A stretch of 64,000 nucleotides of DNA, from the NCBI RefSeq assembly GCF_954871325.1, contig NC_088775.1:78841561-78905560 (forward strand). The letters run 5' to 3'. The notes below the pieces were generated by a model. The model searched no databases and had not been told where the DNA came from. It saw only the letters and a program-made list of their open reading frames with translations. The translations under genes were made by a program, and so were the position numbers. Position 1 is the stretch's first letter. Each line of letters opens with the position of its first letter. Below, in pieces: positions 26,430-46,039 of this stretch. Origin of the DNA: Gordionus sp. m RMFG-2023. Its lineage: Eukaryota; Nematomorpha; Gordioida; Chordodea; Parachordodidae.

Positions 26430-29400
26430 TCATGTATTCGTTTTATCACAAAATTTAAGGTAAAATGTATAATTTTTGGGAGATGTTATGTCGATCACTT
26501 CAATTATGGCATTGTCGTATAAGCCCAATTCTAACAACAACAAAAAATTAAAAAATAACATTTTTTAACGGAAAAAAAACCTTTTAAAGTTTTGCTCAAA
26601 TTCGATTTTGTTTTCTCCTCTAAATCTTTGACGCCTTCCATGTAAAGAGTTTTCTGCTTGCCATTTATAAGCGAGAAAATAGATGGATTTTTCATTTGAC
26701 TTATTTTTAAATAACGTCATAAAAACAAATAAATGCAAAATAAAATATTTCTTTTAAAAAACAATTGCTTGTCGTAACTCTAAATATTTAGGTGCGTTCA
26801 AAAATAAAGCCTCGCTTAAATTTACGAGTCAGTCACCATGCATTCACAGCTAGCGCGAATTCGCGACGATGTATACAAAAAAGGAAAGAATGCACACTTT
26901 CTCGCCACTAAAGCAACCATTTTTAAAGTATTCTTTTTTGAGATTAAATTAAATATAAAAAAAAAGTATATGTTTTTAAATAAAAATACAGCGAGGGATC
27001 TTCTTTTAGATGATTCAATAATTCCTCCAACTTCTCAGTTGATCTAGATTTTAACACTTTGACAGTGTGACTACAAGCTATACAATCTTCCTTTAAAAAA
27101 AATGAAATTTTTTTTAAAAAAAAATAAGTTTTAGCAATACCTTCTTCTCAGTTAAATATGTGTAGCAATAAATTCCATCTGTGTCATTGAATAGAAAATT
27201 ATTTATAGGTGGATAGCAACTGTAAAATAAGAATAAAAATAATTTAAAAATATGTTGTATTATATTAGGTTGAGGATTATGACATTTCTTCATACAAAAT
27301 AGTTTTATATTTAAGAAAAAAAAGATTATATTAAGATATGGCTAATGTAACCATAGTTACTTCTAATTAAAAAAAACATAAATTGCCAAACTAGCCACCA
27401 TTTTAATCACTTCACGTGTGCTTATATTTTGCGCTCGCCTTACTAACCTAAATTGTAATATAGAGCACTAAGAGGCCTTATATTTTTCGATCACCAACTC
27501 ATAGATTTAAGATAATTTTAAATATTTAAGTGATTTTACGTGAAATTTATATAAAATTTACCTAGTAGCTATTTTGAGAGCTTCATTTGCGCAAGATGCT
27601 TTAAAAAAAATCTTTCAAGTATCTTACAAAAAAAATATTTATTACCCGCAATAACTGCATTTGTTGAGGCGACCGCTGGGACAAGTCTTTTAACTACACC
27701 TTTAAAAAAATAAAGCGTTATCTCCTGAGGAATTTTGTTAAATGTGTTTACCCTGTGTCATAGATAAAGTGATTCCTTTAATATTGTAATGATGTCCACG
27801 TTCGAGGCTATTTAAATAAATCCATTTTATATGTTCTGGATTATCCCCATCTATACCTACATTTTCTATATTAAATTTTTATTTTTTAATGTATTAAATT
27901 AATTTTTTATCAATTTATTTAATCTTATATTGAGCAAACCAAAAAAATTAAATATATAATATTTATCATTAAAATATTTTAAAAGAAAAACGAATCTTTT
28001 TACTGATTCACAAGCCTGTCTCTTAATTTTGATTGAACTATAAAAAAATGGTATAAAAGCTGAAGAAGCGGTATACATCAAGACTGAACATTAAAATTCT
28101 AATTGGGATCCCTTCACTCAGATCAAGATTCGAGATAATATATTATAAAGGCAAAAACAACGTTTTTTTCTTTAAAAAGGAGTGTTCCAGTCATTCTCAT
28201 TATTCAATACGATCTGATATGTTTGATAAAAAAATAGAATTTGCAATATAACCAAAGATTTTGTGATAAAGCTCTTTTGAGGGCTGATATTTATAACTTT
28301 TGGCTAAACTATGTTCTTAATTCTTTTCGATTTTCTACAGCTTGATTGACAATTGACTCAAAAATGCTTAAATACTGTTGCAGTATTCAAATTTATTTAA
28401 TTTTTACCTTCATCATATTTGATTAAATAACATCGAATAATCTTTTCACGATATATATTTTTACTTATTTTATTTTATATTATATATTAATCTTATTTAT
28501 AATATTATATAAAGCAATAATTTATATGTTAGCGGCAATGTGTTATTTTTCAACTTTAAATCATTTTTTGAGCGCGTTTTTTTAAATTTAAAAATCTGAA
28601 TTTCCGGAAATGTATTCCATCATATTTGGAATCTACCCTGTGAATATATTTTGTCATGAACCTTTAAACTTATTATAATTTATCGTTTTTCCATAGATTT
28701 CTCTTATAAATTATAAATGACTCAAAAGTTAACGGCAAAATTTTATGAAATATATAAGATAGCCATTTTAAGCATGCCGGAATACATTTCCGGCAAAATC
28801 AGATTTTTAAATCTAAAAAAACGCGTTCAAAAAATGATTTATTAAAAAAATAGCATATTGCCGGAAAAAACACATTAATGTAATTATAGTATAATAAAAA
28901 TGGTTTATAAAAAATAATAAAATATGATTCAATAAAAATAAAAAGAGATAATTAACATCATTTGGATCCTTTTAATAGTCAATAAAATAATTATTTATAA
29001 ACTATTTAAATTTTTATTTTACTTATTATTTTTACAAACTTATCTTCAACATTCTTTTACGCATTTTAATTAAACCTATCTTTGCAAATTTGAAAATCTT
29101 CTATTTTTGTATAATGTTCAAAATTGACTTTTTCATGCATTTTAAAAATATGGTATAATATGCCCCCTTTTAAAGCTTTTTGCATGTAAAATAGAAGTTT
29201 TTTATTTAAAAACGATTTAAATATACCCTAGTTATTAACCTAATTATGAAGAACACAAAAAAATAAATTAAGACTATTTTATTTCTAAAAAGACTTGACA
29301 TTGGTATCTGCAAAAAAGTGTTATTGATGTTTCTCTAATTATTTAATTGGTGGAAAAAAAATTAAAAAATATTAACATATTTATTTAAAATCCTAAATGA

Positions 29401-31174
29401 TGCATTACTGAGTTTATTTACAAGTAAAAAATGACACTACTTTCACCTGCCAAAATAGTGATGTTACGCCATTATGACTGGAGTTACTTTACTAATTTTT
29501 TGTACTGTCAAATTTTATTAATAATTTTTTTTAAAATATTTGTAAAAAAAAATGTTTCAAGTAATTCAAAAATTTAAAACAAAATTTTTATATCCAAATT
29601 AAAGCCCAACAAATTCAATTTTTTAGGCCCAAAATTTAATTAATTTTTAAACCTGGACATGGCTCAATTTTTATAAATTCATTTTTAAGCCTGGCCTGAA
29701 TTTTAATTGATAAATATAAAACATTTTCTAAAGTTAAATATAAAAATTAGTAATTTCTACATCCTAGCCCAAGATGATCATTCTAAATAAAAGAAAAGCA
29801 AACATTATTTTATATTTTAAAATTTTTTAAGCAATCCTGGCACAAAGCTTAACCCAAATTTTTATTATAGTGAAATAATTATAATTTTTCAAATTTTATA
29901 ATATATTAATTAAATGCTAAGTTAAATACACACTCAATTTTATAAATTACATCCTTTGATTGACAAAAATGATTAAAATGCACATGCTTTTAATTATTTT
30001 TCATTTATATAATTTTTAAATTTTATTCAATAAATAATTCACAATAGCACAACTTAGTGGTTAATTTATCTAGATCCAAATTAAATAAATGAATATAAAG
30101 TAAATAAAATATTTTGAAAAGTAGATGAAATAGAGTGATAAATTTATCCTCCCCTTTGTAGATTTTGCTACTACTTAAAAAATTATTTACCCCCAAATGG
30201 ATTCTCCTTTTCCCATTGTATAATTCTTACATATTCAATACAATGTTCTGGCAATCGTGGTCTGTTTGCAATAGTACAAAGTGGGAAGTTAACCTTGATA
30301 ATATTATATATAAATATAACATTAACTAAGTTACTTGAGGTGGATAGAGATCTAGAGTGCAATCAATACAAGCTGTTATACTGGGTAATATAACTCTAAC
30401 ATTACCCTTAAAGCCTTCAGTTCCCCCATCTATTAAAGGGATAATTGTGGATAACTCTAACTTATCATTATCATATTCTAACAAATTAAGCTATTTTTAA
30501 AAATAATTTAAATAAAAAGTAATATATTTACTATCATACTGTTAATCCATCTACGTGCTATTATGGAATCTAAGCCACATATTATAATATGATATTCTTA
30601 GTAAATATAAATAAAGTATAAAGTTTATATTTGATAATTCAATCTATACTTTTATAAAATTTTGTATCAAAATCTTGTATTTTATTAAAGTAAGGGGTAA
30701 CATTACACCAAGGTTTACAATTTTTAATAAAATTAGCAGCAACCTTTGCTTTAGATTCACCAATATCCTTTTCTCTAAAGAATAATATTACTCTTTATAT
30801 AAAAAATATTACCTAAATAAAAATTGTCTATTGAGGTTAGATAATTCTATTGTGTCCATATCAATTATATCAATATTTGTAAACCCTAGCAAACACTTAT
30901 TCAAAAACATATTTTATCAAATATATAATAATAAACTAAATTTTTCAAAATTTCACATCCTAAACCACCAGCTCCAATGATTAATAATTTACATGTATTT
31001 TGAATAAATTCAAAATTCTATAAAATATTAAATAATTTAGAGAATAAACTAATTATACCTGATCCCCTGATATATAGTCTGGGTGGTTAAAGATTGTTCC
31101 ATCTCCACTTTTAAAAAACTTTTTAATATTTTCAAAAATAATAGGTTCTTTCATTGATAAATCAAACCGAAGCT
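26430..31174 (-). CDS. UBA3: NEDD8-activating enzyme E1 catalytic subunit (UBA3), start codon not found
   Basis: UBA3 pairs with NAE1/APP-BP1, adenylates NEDD8, holds it as a thioester and passes it to UBC12 for cullin neddylation. Fourteen exons on the − strand, high to low: 31174–31059, 31017–30937, 30895–30813, 30774–30650, 30596–30532, 30490–30335, 30293–30191, 27865–27752, 27699–27646, 27598–27562, 27219–27141, 27090–26990, 26699–26581, 26530–26430. All phases join, giving about 444 residues against 463 in human. Visible motifs: the ATP loop [49 protein letters not shown], the catalytic cysteine in [32 protein letters not shown], the zinc cysteines DCIAC, and a C-terminal ubiquitin-like domain that binds UBC12. 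A 2.3-kb intron (27866–30190) splits it. The first residues upstream of 31174 are not placed; an ATG at about 31241 does not join in phase. Confidence 0.95.
26800..26915. repeat. Half copy of inverted-repeat family C in a UBA3 intron
   Basis: The stretch GCATTCACAGCTAGCGCGAA, then TTCGCGACG and TGTATACAAAA, matches one arm of the hairpin element at 60500–60640. The other arm is not obvious here. The palindromic core GCGCGAATTCGCG stands out in A+T-rich surroundings. It lies between UBA3 exons 12 and 13. Confidence 0.55.
28530..28866. repeat. Foldback element (family B) in the long UBA3 intron
   Basis: About 80 bases at the left (GCGGCAATGTGTTATTTTTC through TTTCCGGAAATGTATTCC) are repeated in inverted orientation at the right (GGAATACATTTCCGGC through ATAGCATATTGCCGG). 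The loop between them is A+T-rich. No coding frame. Related half-elements carrying GGAATACATTTCCGGC-like words occur near 42110, 52145, 58465 and 59570, so this is a dispersed MITE-like family. Confidence 0.8.
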
Positions 31175-32537
31175 CTAATTAAATATAAATGTGCAAACAT
31201 TTTTATTATTATTTTTACTCTTGATGCTCATTCAACATCTGGAAATTTAAAAAAATTTAAAATATGCATTAACAAGAAAACATTCATGTCGAATAACTAT
31301 CGTGCTATTTTGGTATAGCGTTGTTTTGTTGAATGTCAATGATTTTTTAGTAACATAAATTATATTAAACTGGGGTTTAAAAATCTGGATCAATTTTTAA
31401 AATTAGCCATAAGATTATATCCAAAATAATATTACGTGAGCCAGGAATTTTGCTCATAACTGGCCTGGCAGGAACGTTTAGACCTCAATTCCTCGAGGTT
31501 TACATAATATTATTTTGGCCAAAATATTAATCAGGTTGCTTTTAACATTGACCTTTTTAAGTACACTACGTCATTGAAATAATGAAAGGGTGTAAGGTAT
31601 TTTTAAAAATGCTATTAATTATCATTTAAATATAACTTGAGTATGTGGGGGGGGGGGGGGGTATTTTGGATTTCATTTCTTTCTTTTGATTGGAGGGTAC
31701 TAGGAGTACGGTGGGGGCAATATCGTGTATTCATTGGCTAGGGGAGGGGGGGGGAGGTATATTTTATTATGCTTTGCTGTACATTTATATTTTAATCATT
31801 ATAAAATTTATATAATTCAATATCCACTAAAAAAAATATTCAAAATTTACTACCTAGACCTATCAGATCCTCTAAACAATACCACTATCCAAATTATATG
31901 ATTCTAGATTTTATCTTAATTTTGGAAAATTGTCAGTATCATTATTTTTTTTAAACGAAGATCAAGATCCTTTTGATAATATGATCCTTTTTAAAATATT
32001 TCACTTTTATATAAAAAGAAATAAAAAATTTTTTTTTAGAAATAAACTAAATCTAATTAAATATATTCTTAATAGAAAAATCGATTTATTAATTTCCCTC
32101 ATATTTCATTTAAATTTTGATTACGAGATTTACTTAAACAGAGTTTTGGGATGTAAAGTTAGTGACTGAATAAACTACTTAATATATGGAATTAGTAGAT
32201 TTCGATAATATTTTATCCATCAACATCCCCAATAACTTTAATCATTAAGCTATTAAAGTGTCAGCATTGCTCTTGGTATAATATTAACTAAACCATCTCA
32301 ACGACCGATTCAAAAAAAAGGTTAAAATGATGAAAATTTAAAAGGATTTCAAGTTTAACATTAAATAAAAGTTAGGCCAGTTAACAGACAGAATATGTTA
32401 TCCAAAATGGTGAATATTTTGGGAAAATGGGGAGGTATCTTATAGCTCTTTTATTACTAAGAATCTTTATGCTAGTCTAGCAAATAAATGGATAAGAATA
32501 AAATTGCTAAGAGGTATTCTAAAGAGGAGTAAATTAA
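31175..32537. other. Gap between UBA3 and the 32.5-kb exon; degenerate MITE and G-runs
   Basis: No exon recognised. The part from about 31366 to 31568 resembles MITE family A internally (inverted ATAATATTATTTTGG-type words around a GAGCCAGG/CTGGCCTGG core) but its ends have decayed. G-runs of 15 (31647–31661) and about 9 (near 31745–31755) follow. Confidence 0.5.
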
Positions 32538-33311
32538 TCATTCATACCAAGATTTAAATTCTGGAATTAATTGGCCATAAGATTCATCATTATCATTTAA
32601 ATAAAATTGAGCTAAATATTTAATTTTTTCAATATCAAGGTTTGATATATCTTCAGAATATTTCGGGGTAATTGTATTTGTAAATTGGATAGAGCCATTA
32701 CTCTCATAAATCTCGGGAAATTCTTGGTCGATATTTTCCCTTAGTTTTCTAAGTTATAGTATATATTCACGCTGTATAAAAAATTTCTTAATTCATTCCA
32801 AGCAAAAAAATGATTGTTGAACCAATTATAATTTCTGAAGCTATTATTGAGGTTGGGTTATTATTTTTAATATTAAATTATAACATTTAAGATTTCTTTA
32901 GTTGGTAAAATTTTATCAAAAATTTTCTATAAATTTTCATGAGAAAAAATTTTAATAAATAAAAATTTTTAAAATTGAATACCTTGCAATAACAAAAAAC
33001 TTATATATCTTTTCAAAAATAATTTATATTTTTGCTGTGCCCTCCTTCTTCCAATTTGGTTACGAGAGCCTGGATAAAAGATCTCCTTCACTTTATGAGG
33101 ATAACCTATTAAACCAATGTTCCAACCGAGATTTAGGCTCAAATGACATTATATTAATCTGGTAAAGAATAGTTTATTAAAAGACATGCTTACTCATATT
33201 AACCACATCAAGATTCGAGGAATTCCATTGATAGTATGGATGAGAATGAAACTCTTTTATTTTTATCTCAGAGCGCTGATTTACTAATATTATTTTTTCA
33301 AGTGATAAAAT
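32538..33311 (-). CDS. Unidentified gene, partial exon set
   Basis: I do not recognise this gene. Three exon-like pieces stand out on the − strand. 33311–33194 has a CAG acceptor and a GTAAGC donor and encodes 39 residues including FHSHPYYQW. About 33150–33000 has a long basic frame containing GYPHKVKEIFYPGS and NQIGRRRAQQKYK. 32748–32538 follows a TTAG acceptor and encodes 70 residues with FPEIYESNGSIQF and LNDNDESYGQLIPEF, ending in WYE and TGA. The phases between the pieces do not join with the sites I chose, so at least one boundary is wrong or an exon is missing. The coding look (mixed codons in A+T-rich flanks) supports a real gene. It is head-on behind UBA3 on the same strand and could be separate from it. 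Confidence 0.45.
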
Positions 33312-34551
33312 CTGTTAATACTTTTGATACTTATTAAAGAAAGAAGTGGGGTTTAATTGACATTAATTTAGAAATATTTCATTATTATTAAATGAATAAC
33401 TTAGAACATTCTAAATACATTTGAAGCCGTTTCTACTTTTAAAATTTAAATTGATTATGTTTTAGATACAAGATATTTAAAAATTTGTATCGTATATAAA
33501 ATACTTAAAAAAATTTTTAAAAAAGGTATTGATACAAGCGATATTGCCCAACTCTGATTATATGTGTCATTTCATTTAAAAATTGATAAAACATTATTAC
33601 AAAGTTTTATTAAATAAAGATATCATTTTATTAATATAAATATTGTTTTTTTTAAAAAAAGCTACGTATGTATATATAAATATACTATAATATTTGGAAG
33701 AATTTTTATTCAAATAAAATGCGTTATCTTTCTTTTTAAAAAATAAATACAATAAAACTGTGGGAGTATGTATGCATAGAAATAAGAATTGAGATTTCTA
33801 AAAAATTATTGTAATAAACATAATGAACCAATCAAATTCATCCGTGTATTCAAATTAAAATGCTATTATTTGTTAACAAACCCATTATATTCATTATGTA
33901 TATAATCGTTGCTGTTAGTTTCTAGATGTTGCAATTTACATGACAGAGGATAGATGGGGTTTTTTTGAAATAATTCTTTATTGGCCTTGTTGATAGATGG
34001 ATAATTGATGGTGTTCATTTTGGTTTTAGTTTTAATAGCTGGGTAAATGTCTTGAAGATAAATTAAATATATATTTAAATATAATTTATTTCTATCATTA
34101 ATATTTCGGCAACGTCCTAAAAAGTTAATCTAAAAAAATAATTTAAACGTTCAAAAATTAAACCTTTTGCTGAAAAAATATTTTAAGCTTACTGACGTGA
34201 CTGATTTATGGTGATCTGATGGTATAATTATGCTTATATAGAAGAGACCTGCTGAGGCAAAAATCCGGACCAAGATTTTTCTGAATTTTTTTTTTGGCCT
34301 GGTCTGAATTTGCCCGATGAATATTTTTTTTAATTTTCGTACTTTGAATAATTTTTAATTTTGGCTGTATTTAGCAAATAATAGAGGGAAAATTAAAAAT
34401 ATGTGAAATGCGTAGTAAAATTAATATTAAATATACCAATTAAAATATGATTTTCCCAACCGAATAATTTATATACATATATATAACGGCAAGGTCAGAA
34501 TTTTTAAAAACCATTTTGTTGTTCTGGGTTTGGAGATCTCTGATATCTTTC
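33312..34551. other. Intergenic gap before the 3' end of DYRK
   Basis: A+T-rich, no exon recognised. A patch at about 34250–34320 carries GGACCAAG/GGCCTGGTC words like the subterminal words of the hAT-like elements elsewhere in the window, probably a remnant. Confidence 0.5.
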
Positions 34552-41478
<6,927 letters not shown>

Positions 41479-42905
41479 CTTTTTTATATTTTTAAAAAAA
41501 AATATATATAAATATTTTTATAGGATTCAATCAATTAATTAGAATAATATGGTTAGTTATAGCAAAAAACTTGTGTGCCAAAATGGATTGATAATAGGCT
41601 AATTTCTTTGTTTTTTAAACAAAGAAGAAGCTACTAAAATAATCTCAAATTCTTATTATATTAGTTTTGGAAAGAGATAGAAACATTTAATCGAGGACAC
41701 GTATTATAAAATAACGAAGTATATAATATAGTGTATTTGGGGAAATACGAGATTAAAAAAATATATTTTTTCAAAAATTTTGATATTATAATTGTTGATC
41801 CAGTAAGTTGCACATTGTATAATAAAAGAATTTATAAAAAAGTATTTTTGAAATTATATATATTATCAAATAATATATTTTTTTGTTTTTATCAGTCGGT
41901 TTTATTATTACTATGATAAAATGAAAAAAATATGTATATTTAAATAGCATTTATTAACAAGTCAACCGAATGAGATATTTTCTGTGAATAAATTTGAACT
42001 TGTTTCAAATCAATTAATTTTATGATATATAAAATTTTTCTTTTGTGAGACCTCTGTCACATATCAATTTTTGCCAGTGGCTTGCAACATGTTTTCCGAC
42101 ATCCCGCCTTATACGCTTATGCGGAATTCATTTCCGCAAAATCAAATTTTCCAAAATTAAATGCCCTCAGCAAATAGTTTAAAATGAAATATTTCGAATC
42201 GCCATGGTAGGATCCGGGATTATTGCTTATTCCAATATATACTATACCCATTTTGTAAAAAATATAAACTACCTCTAACCCGGTTAAACCCTAACATTTT
42301 TTATACGCATTTTATATTTTTTAGATAAAAAAAAAGTCTCATGACAAACCACATAAAATATAAAGTATAAATAGCGACACGATACCATGTTAATATCGAT
42401 AGAAATAAATATGAAAAATTATTAGAAAATTTTGCAATCAAAGCTACAAATTATATATGGATCTAAATTTAAAAAAAAATTTACATCGTTCTATCTATAC
42501 GTATTTTTCTTACATGTTACCTGGGTGGCTTATTACATATAAAATTTAAGTAATAATGCTAATTGAGATTGATAATGGTATGACACCTTTTGCGATGCTA
42601 CAAATACCATCCTAAACTACTACTTTTGATATATTTTTTAAAAATGTAATTATTATGTTAAATGACATATAACATTTATATACACAATAAATTACATATT
42701 TAACATTTATAAAACGGTTATGCCATTCTTTTTAAATACGAAAATAGCCTGAATATAAAATAATTTATTCGTTTTATTATTATAATTATTATGTTATCAA
42801 AAAACATACCTAATTTTGTATAAAATTAAAAAAGATTTATCTTATTCCTCACAGTTATAGTATAAATGTCAGTGGTATTTCTGAAGGAGGCATCAGTGTG
42901 ATAAG
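41479..42905. other. A+T-rich gap upstream of visible DYRK exons
   Basis: The missing DYRK 5' exon(s) should lie here or further right. None was recognised. A half-copy of foldback family B (TTCATTTCCGCAAAATCAAA) is at about 42110–42150. Confidence 0.45.
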
Positions 42906-43157
42906 CAGTGATCTGCATAGGGCCCATTTTTTGAAAAAAATTTTATTCTGCCCGACCCGATCCCGAACGAAGATTTTTTTTATTTGTCCCAATATGACCC
43001 GAAATAGAGATTATTTGTCCGCCAAGCCCGGATTTATTTAAATATAGAAAAATTTAATTTTTTTTATCGTAAAATAAATATTCCACAAATAAAAAAATAT
43101 TAGCGCCTTGTTTCTTGCAAGAATACTAAAATATATCAATGTGTCTTATGTAATAAT

Positions 43158-43609
43158 TGTTGCAGTTTTACTTTACAAAAAAAATGCATTATGCAAATTG
43201 TAAACAAAAATAATGTTTTATTAAAATATCCCCGTCTATGTAAATGAGAAAAAAACGCGTGAGATTTGTAGATTTTTTCATACTTTAACAGTTTTAACAA
43301 GTGGGATGTAGAACTTTTTATTATTCGCTAGGGAGACTATGTAAATGTTGATTAAAGAAAAAGGATATATAATGGAGAAATTATGAGGCGGAAAAGGGAT
43401 TATTATTTTAACTAAAATTTACTTTTAATTTTTTAATTTTATTTTATTTTTTTTATGATGTTTACTATTATAATTTTGAATAAAGAATTAAAGTTGATTT
43501 TATGATTTCGTGATTCCTAATTATTATTAATTTCCTTTTTATATATATATTTGTTTTCTATTTTTATATTTAGGTTTTGATGCACAATGACAAGTTTGTC
43601 GTTGTGACA
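43158..43609 (+). repeat. 5' LTR
   Basis: Direct repeat of the 3' LTR, with TG…CA ends. Its G+C-poor body has a stretch of T-rich sequence and ends 1 base before the primer-binding site at 43611. Confidence 0.93.
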
Positions 43610-45588
43610 ATGGTGCCGAAGAGCGGAGGAGACCGGCCCTTAACAACCTTCAGTCTGTGACCGGTGGGACAACAAGGAGATGTGTCAAACTGTATTCTAA
43701 TACAAAAAAAAAAAATTCCAGAAGAACGTAAGAAAAATATGTAAATAAAGATGAAAAGGAAAAATTATGTTGTTAAGATTATGTTTATGTAGGAATATAA
43801 AATCTAAAATTAAAGACATTAGGAATTTTATATTTAGAAGTTACTGGTAAACTAAAAACCAATGGAATTTTGAAACTAATAAAGACTATGATATTTTAGA
43901 TTTTAGAATTATTAGCAAGTGATCATTAGAAATAACTTTGACAAAGAAATAGAAACATAAATTGCGAAAGTTAATATTTAACTAATAGGTTGCTGAGATA
44001 TAATAATTAAAAAATTCGGTGAATAAGATTAGAATATAACTTTATTGTTAGGAAATAGTTGATTTTATTCTTATTGAAGATTTACGTTTAACTTTTATTT
44101 TAAGGGCTGCGAGAGATAAAACAGCCTCAAGGATTAATGTGAATTAGTATATTAGGTTGTAGATTAACCAAAAAATCTTCATAGAGAGAATCGGCTTTTC
44201 GTCATTAGAAAATTTATGCCGCAATCGAGCTCAATTTGAGATCGGATATTTATTTTTTTGAATCATAAATAAGATTTGAGATCAATTATGCAACATTATT
44301 CTAATAATAACAGAAAGAAAAACATGCGTTAGAAATATACATATCAGTTTTCAACAACGGTTGTGCGAAAAATTATAATGATTAGAGTTCATAAGTTATT
44401 CAAAGACGTGGGGTGAAAGCCATAGTGATTAGAATTAAGAGGTTGTTCATAAACGTAAGTATGAAAACTTTTATGATTAGGTCATTGATTTCTCAACAAC
44501 GTATGTATGAAAAGAGATTTATATATTTCAGCAGTTTTTTTTTAAAAAAAAAAACTTGAGTAAAAGAAAGATTTTGATATATAGTAGATAAGTATTTTTA
44601 GATATAAATTTAGGATAGACATGGCTGAAAAGAAGATAGGATCAATAGCTAAAGGATGAGTACAAGTATATTTTTCAATGGAAATATGGGTCTAGGCTTC
44701 ATTAAGGGGAAAGGGGTGATAGAATTTGATATATTTATATAATTTATTATAGATATTTTTGCTACGTATTATAAATTTAAGATTTAGTATAATTTACACC
44801 ATTTATTAAAGGCAGAATTAGTTTAGAGGAGATAAATGTAGACATTAGGATAAAGTTGGTATATGTATATATTTTATTAGTATATGATTAGATAGTTTAT
44901 GTTGTAGAATAAATATAAAAAGTGATAAAATATTTCAGAAGTTATTTAAATAGATTATTTTAGGTAGAAGTAGATTAGATGTGATTACCTGAAACCTTAA
45001 GATTAAGTCGATATCTCAGCAAAGGCAGACTGTCGTAGAAGACCCGGAAGTCTAAAAGATAGATACGATTACAAGAATTAGAGGCAGCAACCAATCAATT
45101 ACAAGAAAAAGTAGAAAACAAGCGATTTGATAAGATGGTCAAGACGTTATGCTGCAATCGTTAATCGCGGACCAATAATAGCCAATTATTACCGAGACTT
45201 TAGTCTAAGATACGAAAATCAACAATCATAGGAACAAGAATTCGTGAAAACCATCGTTTATCGCAGACCAATCGTTTATCGAGATAAAAGGCTAATCGTG
45301 GATTACAAGAGAATGATAGAAAACAAGTTACGATGAAACTGGATGGCATCGATAATCGTTCATCAAGCGTGGATCGTGGAAAACAAGCCTTTATCAAGTT
45401 CGTCAGTGGCCTACAGAGATAAAAAGCTGATCGTTTCACAGGGTGACAAGCGACAGATAGAATTCAAAAATTTCAAGCGACAAAGCCTTCGTTAGAACTT
45501 AGAAGACAGCAAAAATTAAGAAGAATAAGTCGAGATCGAAAGAAGATGGATTATTCGCAGATTGGTGGGTCTAACTTAAGTGGAAGGG

Positions 45589-46039
45589 TGTTGCAGTTTT
45601 ACTTTACAAAAAAAATGCATTATGCAAATTGTAAACAAAAATAATGTTTTATTAAAATATCCCCGTCTATGTAAATGAGAAAAAAACGCGTGAGATTTGT
45701 AGATTTTTTCATACTTTAACAGTTTTAACAAGTGGGATGTAGAACTTTTTATTATTCGCTAGGGAGACTATGTAAATGTTGATTAAAGAAAAAGGATATA
45801 TAATGGAGAAATTATGAGGCGGAAAAGGGATTATTATTTTAACTAAAATTTACTTTTAATTTTTTAATTTTATTTTATTTTTTTATGATTTTTACTATTA
45901 TAATTTTGAATAAAGAATTAAAGTTGATTTTATGATTTCGTGATTCCTAATTATTATTAATTTCCTTTTTATATATATATTTGTTTTCTATTTTTATATT
46001 TAGGTTTTGATGCACAATGACAATCTTGTCGTTGTGACA
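45589..46039 (+). repeat. 3' LTR
   Basis: Near-identical to 43158–43609, directly preceded by the purine run and followed by the ATAAT target duplication. Confidence 0.93.

Larger units (their letters stand above)
43158..46039 (+). mobile_element. LTR retrotransposon, whole by structure, no recognisable genes
   Basis: Two near-identical LTRs of about 452 bases (43158–43609 and 45589–46039), each beginning TGTTGCAG and ending GTGACA, flank a 2-kb interior. The flanking bases ATAAT (43153–43157 and 46040–46044) are a perfect 5-bp target duplication. A TGGTGCCGAAG-type primer-binding site follows the first LTR and a purine run (AAGTGGAAGGG) precedes the second. The interior has no gag, protease, reverse transcriptase or integrase frame, so it looks like a non-autonomous, TRIM/LARD-like element. 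The close match of its LTRs implies a young insertion. Superfamily cannot be set without coding sequence. Confidence 0.93.

Noticed and set aside
31220-31241. ATG exon for the start of UBA3
   Set aside because: The short frame from ATG at 31241 ends at a GTAAAA donor but its phase does not match the exon at 31174, so the start was left open.
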